Shown here one piece after another: positions 1 through 6,981 of a stretch of DNA of 64,000 nucleotides (within the stretch, counting starts at the first letter, position 1; every line of letters starts with the position of its first letter). The DNA lies in NCBI GenBank assembly GCA_019187225.1, contig JABAQQ010000041.1:1-64000 (forward strand). The letters are read 5' to 3'. A program made the translations under genes and the position numbers. The notes under the pieces are model-generated. The model did no database searches. It was not told the origin of the DNA and saw only the letters and a list, made by a program, of their open reading frames with translations. Source of the stretch: Saprospiraceae bacterium (GTDB lineage: Bacteria > Bacteroidota > Bacteroidia > Chitinophagales > Saprospiraceae).

Positions 1-50
1 TTCATTGCTTCGGCCCGCTGTTGGGGCTTCTGTTTCCCTTTTCTTGACAT
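1..50 (-). CDS. Start of an unidentified gene, cut by the window edge
   Basis: An ATG at 50 opens a frame without stops to the left edge, beginning MSRKGKQKPQQRAEAM. Only 16 residues are visible, basic and glutamine-rich, so no family can be named. It lies downstream of, and in the same direction as, the truncated TIR gene, with about 70 bases between them. It may be an unrelated gene or a chance frame. Confidence 0.3.
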   Translation of the reverse strand, partial: MSRKGKQKPQQRAEAM

Positions 51-122
51 GACTTTGTTTTTTTGTCCGCCGCAAAGGTCGAGCAACTGAAATTCACAGA
101 AAATATGCACTTGGCCGGACGC

Positions 123-902
123 TTACGTGAAAACTTCGATTCTTTTGCTTTTAACCAATGGTTTCAGGTGTTTTTCAAGTTCCTCTTTATAGGTTTTGTC
201 TTGTCGAGAATAAATGATAAATGTTTTAATGCAAGTATCGGCAGGCAAGGGGGCTGGAAATAATATTTCGTCGGGTTCGCCGTCCGGCGTGAGCTCCAAA
301 CTTGCTTGAGTTATTAACTGCCTGTTCCGTTCAAATTCCACCAAATATTCATATCCCAATGTAGTAACCAAAAATTCTCCTGCTCCCAAGAAGGTTTTTA
401 AAAAACCTGCGCGATTAAGTTCAACAAGCATTTTTTCAACTTTCGGAATGGGGAAATCAAGAAAAGTTGCAATTTCATTTGTTGAAATCACGACTGAATA
501 GGGGCTGCTTGCATTGTGGTCTTTTGCAATAAGGTATGCAGTCCGAAGAAAATAGAATCTTTCATTTTCTTCCTGAAGTGGGTCAAAGCCTTCACCTGAT
601 AGGATGCTCATTTTTTTAATTTCCTGATTCAGGAAAACGTCCAGTTCTAAGTGAAAACTACTTACTCCACATTCAATGTTTTTGCAATCCTTTTCATGCT
701 CTTTTACCAATGCATCAAATTGAGACCAAAATGCTCTAAGAAATTTTAGTCGAAGTTCCGCGTCTTGAAATAGCCTCCAGTATGATTCAAGTCTTTTCTC
801 AAATTTATCTAAGCCATACCTACTGCCGCTTTCGAGATGTTCAAAAACGTCTTGGCTAAATTCAGCCGATTTTTTTTCAATCAAATTTTCTTCTTTGGTC
901 AT
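123..902 (-). CDS. Winged-helix-like protein ending in a truncated TIR domain
   Basis: The product is 259 aa. I start it at MTKEENLIEK (902) because the residues encoded upstream (frame open to 1022) look non-coding. The first two thirds are mostly helical. Around residues 160-215 a region rich in small helices followed by a strand pair (FLVTTLGYEYL) resembles a winged-helix fold. The last 33 residues, TFIIYSRQDKTYKEEL through RIEVFT, match the first strand and helix of a TIR or TIR-like domain, which normally runs for about 130 residues. A stop then cuts the domain, and neither of the other two frames downstream continues it. It is therefore likely a truncated or decaying effector gene. The TIR assignment rests on a short motif; the N-terminal part is not recognised. 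Confidence 0.55.
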   Translation of the reverse strand: MTKEENLIEKKSAEFSQDVFEHLESGSRYGLDKFEKRLESYWRLFQDAELRLKFLRAFWSQFDALVKEHEKDCKNIECGVSSFHLELDVFLNQEIKKMSILSGEGFDPLQEENERFYFLRTAYLIAKDHNASSPYSVVISTNEIATFLDFPIPKVEKMLVELNRAGFLKTFLGAGEFLVTTLGYEYLVEFERNRQLITQASLELTPDGEPDEILFPAPLPADTCIKTFIIYSRQDKTYKEELEKHLKPLVKSKRIEVFT

Positions 903-1128
903 ACCATTAGAATTTTTGGTTAACAGATTAGGACTGGCATAAGAGACTGTACCAGCACCCGTGTAAGGTTCAAAAAAACACAAAGCAAAAGTAGGAATGG
1001 CTTTGGACGGGTGAAAGGACACGAATCAAAACGGCGCAAGAAAAGGCAAAGAGAGGGGAAAGGCTGGTTGTCCTTTACGCTCTACTTGAAAACCGTTTTC
1101 TTAGCGCGTGAATTGAAAAAAGTAGAGC

Positions 1129-1917
1129 ATGAATCCTTCATTCATTCAAGACAACCATCGCTTTTTAGATGAAGCGGGCGACACGACCTTTTACGGAAAA
1201 GGGAAAGTGCCGATTATTGGGCAAGACGGCGTATCGCTGTGCTTCATTATCGGTATGGTCAAATTCAAAGAGCTGTTGCCGACCTTGCGCCAGCGAATCG
1301 TTGACCTCCAAAATCAGGTAGTAGCCGACCCGTATTTTCGTGAAGTTCCGAGCATTAACAAGAAAGTGAGCGAAGGCGGGTTTTACTTCCACGCTACCGA
1401 CGACGTGCCGGAAGTGCGCAAGGTGTTTTACGATTTCATCGCCTCCATTGATTGCAGTTTTGAAGCCTACGTCGGGCGAAAAATCCCGCCTTTGTACGAA
1501 ACCAAACACAACGGCAAAGAGGCCGAATTTTACGCCGACCTGCTTTCTCATCTGCTGAAAAACAAATTGAGCAAAAAAGGAAAATTGGTGCTGAATATTG
1601 CCAGCCGGGGCAAAACGACCAAGAATACCAATCTTCAACTGGCATTGGCAAAAGCCCAAAACAGGAACAAAGGGAAGGCGGCAACAACCCAGGTATTGTT
1701 CAACGTGCAAAACCACCGGGTTGAACCGTTGTTGAATGTGGCTGACTATTTTTGTTGGTCAATCCAAAGAGTTTTTGAGCGGGGGGAGGTGCGTTATTAC
1801 AATTTTTTGAAAGACCGGGTTTCGTTGGTAGTGGATTTATACGACACTTCGCGTTATCGCAATTCGGGCAACTACTATTCGCCCAAAAATCCATTGACTG
1901 CGGCCAATAAAGTATAA
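1129..1917 (+). CDS. DUF3800 family protein
   Basis: The product is 262 aa. It starts with the family hallmark FLDEAGD (residues 12-18), an acidic motif at the end of the first strand. It ends with a segment LLNVADYFCWSIQRVFERGE near residue 200, which matches the conserved C-terminal ADxxxW-type helix. DUF3800 proteins are thought to have an RNase H-like fold and often sit in defence or mobile regions; their substrate is unknown. It is divergent from the truncated TIR gene and separated from it by about 225 bases. There is no operon partner downstream. The family call is reasonably firm, the function is not. Confidence 0.75.
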   Translation: MNPSFIQDNHRFLDEAGDTTFYGKGKVPIIGQDGVSLCFIIGMVKFKELLPTLRQRIVDLQNQVVADPYFREVPSINKKVSEGGFYFHATDDVPEVRKVFYDFIASIDCSFEAYVGRKIPPLYETKHNGKEAEFYADLLSHLLKNKLSKKGKLVLNIASRGKTTKNTNLQLALAKAQNRNKGKAATTQVLFNVQNHRVEPLLNVADYFCWSIQRVFERGEVRYYNFLKDRVSLVVDLYDTSRYRNSGNYYSPKNPLTAANKV

Positions 1918-2000
1918 ATAAAAAATGCCCGCTGCTGCACTAAGAAGGATACCCTTCAACGACGTGGAGTCGGAGTTCATGCAGAGAAGGCGGTACAAAG

Positions 2001-2038
2001 GTAACACATTTGTGCAAAATTTGGTACAAATGTGTTAC
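2001..2038. repeat. Perfect 13-bp inverted repeat, possible operator
   Basis: The arms GTAACACATTTGT (2001-2013) and ACAAATGTGTTAC (2026-2038) are exact complements around a 12-base AT-rich spacer. The site is AT-rich and has no T-run, so it looks more like a protein-binding palindrome than a terminator. It lies in the 409-base gap 1918-2326 between the DUF3800 gene and the 3' end of a convergent TonB receptor gene. I see no gene in that gap. Confidence 0.45.
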
Positions 2039-2101
2039 GCAAATTCGGGCAAATGTCTCAAAACTAACAAAATGAAAACAGGAGAAGCCTCTCAAAAAGA
2101 A

Positions 2102-2119
2102 TCGCCCCTTTCGGGGCGA
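2102..2119. repeat. Short GC-rich hairpin
   Basis: TCGCCCC (2102-2108) pairs with GGGGCGA (2113-2119) around the loop TTTC. There is no following T-run in either direction, so a terminator role is uncertain. It sits between the convergent DUF3800 and TonB receptor genes. Confidence 0.35.
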
Positions 2120-2326
2120 ACTACCGGGAATGCTATCCCCGGCGCTGTTTTGGTGAGGCAAAAGTAAACATCTGCTCTTATTCCTGCCTTACCTTTTTAC
2201 CTTCAAAACTGATCTTTTGGGAAAAATTGTACTTTATATGTACCTTAAAAATTAGCCTTTTGCCTTATTCACTTGCTTTTCAATGCTTTGTAAATGAATC
2301 TTACTTTTTGTATCGGAAAGTAACGC

Positions 2327-4633
2327 TCAAAACTCCAGCCTCCAACTCAAATTCGGGATCAAGCCCAGTTGGTATTTCGTTTCCACTTGTTGCGTATAGG
2401 GGTCCCAGTATTGATAGGCCACGTTCTCCTGCATCGTCGCGTTTTGGAAGTCCATGGCGAAGGTGCTGTTGCGGCGGTTGTCGAAGCTGCGTTTCCAGTA
2501 CACCCGCAGGTCGAGGCGCACGTAGTCGCGCCGGGCGATGGAATAGCCGTTCCGTTCATCGAATACCGTATACCCTGCGGCAGCGGAGGCGGTGGCATCC
2601 ACCGGCAGGCCGCGCAGGCCGTCGGTCCAGGTCAGGCGTCCGTTGATGCCGAAGGCGCGCACCTGGCCGGGGCGTTTGTCGCGTTGCCATTCCTTGCCGC
2701 CCGTGAGATTGGCGACGTAGCGGGTCTCCCAGCGTGTGGGACGCCAGACGCCGTCGCTGCCGCGGTAATCGGATTTCAGAAAAGTTGTGTTCAGGAGGGC
2801 GAACCACCCTCCGCTGAAGTAGCGCTCTGCCGTAATCTCCAGGCCGCGATTTTTTCCGGAGCCGTTGTAAACGAGCATCTTTTGTGCATAAATGCGGTAT
2901 TCGTTTTCATTGAGCAGGGAGAACGCGGAAGACATGTTCCGGTCCACTCCCGCTTCGGTTTGTTGTTGCCAGAACAACTCGCTCCGGAAAGTCCAGTCGG
3001 GCGTGACGTTCCAGGTGTAGCGCAGTCCGGCATGCCAGGCGCGCAGGAGGTCCAGTTCGTCCTCCGGCAACCACAAGGGGGCGACGGCGCTGTACAATCC
3101 GCCCGACAATGCGAGGCGGTGTTTGGGTGCGAGTTGCTGGGTCACGGTCAGGCGCGGCTCTACTGCTGTGCGGTCCTTGTAGGGAAAGATCAGGCTGTGC
3201 AGACCGGCCTGAACGCTCGTTTTTTCGTTGCGGCTGCTCCAGGTCGCGTTGGCCCAGGGTTGGGCGACAAAGTATTCGTGTTCGGGCACTTCCTGCAATT
3301 GGGTGTACAAGAGTGATTCATACCGGAAATATTGCCGGGTCAGGCTCGCGCCGGCCATGAGGCGCCATTGGGCACTCAGACGCTGCGAGAATGTGGCGGA
3401 GCCCGAAATTCTGGATTCGTCCACGTAATCGTAACTTTCATACTCGCTGAATCGAGGGGATGTGGAAGTGCGATCGTTCGACTGCGCGGAGGCTGCAACC
3501 GAGAATTTTACCCACCCGTTTTTGCCTACCGGCGTCCAGTTGGAAAGCCCGATAACGCCCGTTTTGGACTGATAATCAATATCGAAAAAATCTTTGAATT
3601 CCTCGATGGCCGAGGAGTCGGTTTTGCGTTCAAACACGTTGTTGCTCAGGCCGCCTAAGCCGAAGAGCGACCATTCGCCGCCGTTTTTGCCCTGGAAATT
3701 CAGTTTGAACGACAAGTCCTGAAAATCAATTTCCTCGTCGCCGAACGAAATACCCATCTGGCCCAGCAGTCCGACGGTGGAATAACGGTAGTTGATCAGA
3801 TATGAATTTTTCCCTTTTTCAAACAAAGGCCCTTCGGCGGCGAAGTCGAGGCCGATCAAACCCGCCTGGGCAGTGAATTCATGCTGCCGGTTATTGCCCC
3901 GGCGCAGGTTGATGTCCATGATACCGGCCACGGCATCGCCGTAACCTGCGGGAAACGACCCGGTCAGCAGCGAAGAATTGTCGAGCAGTTGGGCGGAGAA
4001 CATCAGGACGCCCCCGGCGGCGGCAGTGGGACGGTCGCTGATGGTACCTGCATTGGTCAGGTGGTTGGGGTTGACGATGTCCGTGCCTTCCAGGTGCCAG
4101 CGTACGAAAGCCGGGCTGTTGCCCCGGATGCTGATGCCGTTGGCCTGGTCGTCGTTGTTCATCACGCCGGGATAGGTCATGGCCAGCCGCGCCGGGTCGA
4201 AAAAGGTAGCGGGAAAACGAAGCGTCTGTTCGCGGGTGAGGGGGATCTCTCCGAGCGGTAGCGGCGCGCGCCGGGCGGAGGAGACAACGGTCAGTTCGGG
4301 CAAAGCCGTTGCAGCGCGGTGGAGCAGAACCTCAAGTTCGCGTTCTTTGCCGGCAACGACGCTGACTTCGGCAACGATCTGTTTTTCAAAGCCTTCCATC
4401 TGAATTTCCAAACGGTAATAGCCCGCCCGCAGGTTGTCGAAAACAAAGGCTCCGGCAGAATCGGATACTGTGCTGCGCGGCACTGTGACGCCTTGCAGGC
4501 CCAGCGTCGCGCCGGCAAGCGGGCGGCCGCTATCGGCATCGCGCACCGTGCCGCGCAGGGTTTGGGCCTGAGAAGAGATGGAAAGTGCGAGGAACAGGAA
4601 GAAAAGAAGGGCGTATTTCGTATCTATTTTCAT
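2327..4633 (-). CDS. TonB-dependent receptor with carboxypeptidase-regulatory-like domain
   Basis: The product is 768 aa. I start it at MKIDTKYALLFFLFLALS (4633), which gives a signal peptide ending near SSQAQ; codons upstream are unlikely to be used. Residues about 26-105 are a CarboxypepD_reg-like beta-sandwich (LRGTVRDADSGRPLAGATL), typical of Bacteroidota outer-membrane receptors. A plug domain follows (PGVMNNDDQANGISIRGN), then a long beta-barrel ending in an aromatic residue (SWRLEF). It would import a ligand across the outer membrane using TonB energy. No SusD partner is adjacent, which argues against a classic polysaccharide locus. The substrate cannot be told. Confidence 0.88.
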   Translation of the reverse strand: MKIDTKYALLFFLFLALSISSQAQTLRGTVRDADSGRPLAGATLGLQGVTVPRSTVSDSAGAFVFDNLRAGYYRLEIQMEGFEKQIVAEVSVVAGKERELEVLLHRAATALPELTVVSSARRAPLPLGEIPLTREQTLRFPATFFDPARLAMTYPGVMNNDDQANGISIRGNSPAFVRWHLEGTDIVNPNHLTNAGTISDRPTAAAGGVLMFSAQLLDNSSLLTGSFPAGYGDAVAGIMDINLRRGNNRQHEFTAQAGLIGLDFAAEGPLFEKGKNSYLINYRYSTVGLLGQMGISFGDEEIDFQDLSFKLNFQGKNGGEWSLFGLGGLSNNVFERKTDSSAIEEFKDFFDIDYQSKTGVIGLSNWTPVGKNGWVKFSVAASAQSNDRTSTSPRFSEYESYDYVDESRISGSATFSQRLSAQWRLMAGASLTRQYFRYESLLYTQLQEVPEHEYFVAQPWANATWSSRNEKTSVQAGLHSLIFPYKDRTAVEPRLTVTQQLAPKHRLALSGGLYSAVAPLWLPEDELDLLRAWHAGLRYTWNVTPDWTFRSELFWQQQTEAGVDRNMSSAFSLLNENEYRIYAQKMLVYNGSGKNRGLEITAERYFSGGWFALLNTTFLKSDYRGSDGVWRPTRWETRYVANLTGGKEWQRDKRPGQVRAFGINGRLTWTDGLRGLPVDATASAAAGYTVFDERNGYSIARRDYVRLDLRVYWKRSFDNRRNSTFAMDFQNATMQENVAYQYWDPYTQQVETKYQLGLIPNLSWRLEF

Positions 4634-4679
4634 GTTTGAAAAATTCGATTCCGGGGCAAATGTAACCGCTTCTTCTTCG

Positions 4680-4687
4680 TAAGTTTG
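4680..4687 (+). promoter_or_regulatory. TAnnTTTG -7 box for tRNA-Ala
   Basis: TAAGTTTG lies 14 bases before the tRNA 5' end. It fits the Bacteroidota -7 consensus TAnnTTTG and would give a very short 5' leader. No clear -33 TTTG is visible. The same 12 bases, TAAGTTTGTGTC, occur just before the MarR gene at 14691. Confidence 0.55.
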
Positions 4688-4701
4688 TGTCCGAAATATC
4701 C

Positions 4702-4775
4702 GGGGCATTAGCTCAGTTGGCTAGAGCGTTGCGTTCGCATCGCAAAGGTCACCGGTTCGAGTCCGGTATGCTCCA
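4702..4775 (+). tRNA. tRNA-Ala, anticodon CGC
   Basis: A full cloverleaf can be drawn. The acceptor stem is GGGGCAT/ATGCTCC, the D stem GCTC/GAGC, the anticodon stem TTGCG/CGCAA with loop TTCGCAT, and the T arm ACCGG-TTCGAGT-CCGGT. The anticodon CGC (4736-4738) reads the alanine codon GCG. The G3-U70 pair in the acceptor stem is the alanine identity element. The discriminator is A at 4775. The CCA end is not encoded. Confidence 0.95.
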
Positions 4776-4782
4776 CAACTTT

Positions 4783-5010
4783 TTATTTTTTAAACCCGAT
4801 GCGCGGGCGGTTTTGCCATTCGCGAGGATTTTCTTTGTCCGGTTGAAGGGCCGCTATTTCATCAGCGCGCGTCTGGTTTTCTTCACCCAACCAGCGCAGG
4901 ACTTCGTTAATGATGGCTTTCGGACTGTTCAAAATGCCGGACAGCATTGCTACGCCATGTTCTGTGAAAGCAAAGGGAGGGTATTTTGAAAATTTGCCCC
5001 CTACCTGTTT
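4783..5010 (-). pseudogene. ORF6N-domain protein remnant (phage antirepressor-like)
   Basis: The minus strand reads KQVGGKFSKYPPFAFTEHG, then VAMLSGILNSPKAI, before the stop at 4783. This matches the core of the ORF6N DNA-binding domain, whose family motif is close to YAFTEQGVAMLS. The tail PRIGFKK resembles the usual C-terminus of the same family. The N-terminal half is missing: an in-frame TAG lies at 5011-5013 and no start codon is apparent. The segment between KAI and the tail is too short and diverged, suggesting an internal deletion. It begins 8 bases beyond the 3' end of tRNA-Ala, facing it. ORF6N genes are common in phages and in Bacteroidota genomes, so this may be an integration scar or simply a decayed chromosomal copy. 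Confidence 0.55.
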
Positions 5011-5189
5011 CTAGGGTCGCAAATTGCGTCCTTAAACGCTATTTTTTTGCTGAAGTGTCCAAATTCAAAATACTGCCAAAAATAAAAAACATTTGGCGTG
5101 CGTCACAGCCCGTGCCCTTGCTAAAAAATAGTTGATTTGAGGGCGGCGCCTTTGCCCAATAGCTTACTTTCGGGCAAAATTCTCCCGGT

Positions 5190-6896
5190 ATGAAAGCGTT
5201 TTCTTCACTTTCCCTTTCCATTGTACTCGTATTCTCCCTGACTTTATCCGCGCAGGATCGCCCTCTCGGCCGCGCCTTCGCCACCCGCACCGAAGTGATG
5301 GCCCGCAACGGCATCGCCTGCACCAGTCATCCGCTGGCCACGTCAGCGGCGCTCGATGTGCTGCGCAAAGGCGGCTCGGCAGTGGACGCGGCCATCGCCG
5401 CCAATGCCGTACTCGGCGTGGTGGAGCCGCACGTCAATGGCGTGGGCGGCGACCTGTATGCCATTGTGTATGAAGCGAAAACAGGGAAATTGCACGGCTT
5501 GAACGCCTCCGGTCGCTCGCCGTATTCGCTTGCGATGGACACTTTCAAAAACCGGAAGATCGAGTTCATTCCGCCGCTCGGCCCGCTGCCGGTGTCCGTT
5601 CCGGGTTGCGTGGACGGGTGGTTTTCCCTGCACGGAAAATTCGGGAAGAGGCCGATGAAAGACAATCTGTCCTATGCCATCGGTTACGCCCGCGAAGGTT
5701 TCGCGGTGGCCGACGAGGCATCCGCTTCGTGGCAGCGTGTGGAAGCCGTTTATGGCAAATTCCCGAATGTGCGGGAAGTGTACCTGCCTGGCGGGAAAGC
5801 GCCTAAGCGCGGCGAGATTTTCCGAAACCCGCAGTTGGCCAATACCCTGGAAAAAATTGCCAACGGCGGCCGCGACGCTTTTTACAAAGGCGACATCGCC
5901 CGCGCCATAGACGAATTTTTCAGGAAAAACGGCGGCTTCCTTTCGTACCGCGATATGGCGGAACACACGTCGGAATGGATAGACCCTGTTTCAGTGAATT
6001 ACCGCGGCTACGACGTGTGGGAACTGCCGCCCAACGGCCAGGGCATTGCCGCTTTGCAAATGCTGAACATTCTCGAAGGTTTTGATCTTTCCAACGTGCC
6101 GTTCGGTTCGCCGGAGCACATTCACCTGTTCGTGGAGGCGAAAAAACTGGCGTATGAAGACCGGGCCAGATTTTACGCCGACCTCGAATACATGCAACCG
6201 GGCATCGTACAACGTTTGATCTCAAAAGAATATGCCAATGAGCGCCGCAAATTGATCAACCCGAAACGCGCCGCCTCGACCGTCGAAGCGGGCAATCCGA
6301 ACCTGAAAGACGGAGACACGATCTATCTTACGGTGGCCGACGGCGAAGGCAACATGGTGTCGCTCATTCAGTCGAATTTCCGGGGTTTCGGCTCCGGCAT
6401 GGTACCCGACGGCTTGGGTTTCATGCTGCAGGATCGCGGGCAATTATTCACCCTCGAATCCGGCCAGGCAAATACCTACGCGCCGCACAAACGGCCCTTC
6501 CATACCATTATACCCGCCTTCGTTACCAAAGACGGCAAACCCTGGATGTCGTTCGGTGTGATGGGCGGCTCGTTTCAGCCGCTGGGCCATGTCGAAATTT
6601 TGATGAACATGATTGATTTCGGCATGAACGCGCAGGAAGCGGGCGACGCACCGCGCATTGATCATCAGGGCAGCAGCGAACCGACGGGCGAACGCATGAA
6701 GGACTCCGGCCAGATCACACTCGAATACGGGATACCTTACGAAACCATCCGTGCCCTCATGCAAATGGGGCACCGCGTGGGTTGGGCGCCGCCGGGCAGT
6801 TACGGCGGGTACCAGGCCATACGTTTCGATGCGGCCAACAAGGTGTATTTCGGCGCTTCGGATGCGCGGAAGGACGGGCATTCGGCGGGGTTTTGA
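5190..6896 (+). CDS. Gamma-glutamyltransferase family protein
   Basis: The product is 568 aa with an N-terminal signal peptide (MKAFSSLSLSIVLVFSL, cleaved near SAQ), so it acts in the periplasm or outside. The family cleaves or transfers the gamma-glutamyl group of glutathione and similar peptides after autocatalytic splitting into two chains. Landmarks are the N-terminal block ATSAALDVLRKGGSAVDAAI with VGGDLYAIVY, and the processing site near residue 375, DGDTIYLTVADGEGNMVS, where the Thr of GDT aligns with the catalytic nucleophile of the usual TTH motif. Here the two residues after that Thr are Ile and Tyr rather than Thr and His, so it belongs to a divergent GGT-like branch. The C-terminal glycine-rich block PWMSFGVMGGSFQPLGH is intact. 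Confidence 0.85.
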   Translation: MKAFSSLSLSIVLVFSLTLSAQDRPLGRAFATRTEVMARNGIACTSHPLATSAALDVLRKGGSAVDAAIAANAVLGVVEPHVNGVGGDLYAIVYEAKTGKLHGLNASGRSPYSLAMDTFKNRKIEFIPPLGPLPVSVPGCVDGWFSLHGKFGKRPMKDNLSYAIGYAREGFAVADEASASWQRVEAVYGKFPNVREVYLPGGKAPKRGEIFRNPQLANTLEKIANGGRDAFYKGDIARAIDEFFRKNGGFLSYRDMAEHTSEWIDPVSVNYRGYDVWELPPNGQGIAALQMLNILEGFDLSNVPFGSPEHIHLFVEAKKLAYEDRARFYADLEYMQPGIVQRLISKEYANERRKLINPKRAASTVEAGNPNLKDGDTIYLTVADGEGNMVSLIQSNFRGFGSGMVPDGLGFMLQDRGQLFTLESGQANTYAPHKRPFHTIIPAFVTKDGKPWMSFGVMGGSFQPLGHVEILMNMIDFGMNAQEAGDAPRIDHQGSSEPTGERMKDSGQITLEYGIPYETIRALMQMGHRVGWAPPGSYGGYQAIRFDAANKVYFGASDARKDGHSAGF

Positions 6897-6902
6897 TTGA
6901 AA

Positions 6903-6981
6903 TTGGGATATTGGGATATTGCGGGTTGATTTTTAATATCCCAATATCTCAATATCTCAATATCCCAATATCCCAATATCC
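6903..6981. repeat. Inverted pair of GATATTGGG tandem repeats
   Basis: About two 9-bp units (GATATTGGG) at 6903-6920 are followed, after a 14-base loop, by about five complementary units (CCAATATCY) up to 6981. The pair would form a long AT-rich stem between two convergent genes, and the right arm touches the stop codon of the receptor gene. It is the short form of the arrays seen at 35551-36238 and 48439-48576. Confidence 0.8.

Noticed and set aside
1925-2167. An 80-codon plus-strand frame after the DUF3800 gene.
   Set aside because: It spans a palindrome and a hairpin, has no recognisable domain and an equally open opposite strand.
2369-3316. A 315-codon plus-strand frame opposite the TonB receptor gene, and similar long antisense frames in the lpx, RND and WD40 genes.
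   Set aside because: They mirror genes with strong family matches and have atypical composition; GC-rich third positions leave the opposite strand open.
4687-4989. A plus-strand frame reading through tRNA-Ala.
   Set aside because: It covers the whole tRNA gene; the real signal downstream is the ORF6N remnant on the other strand.
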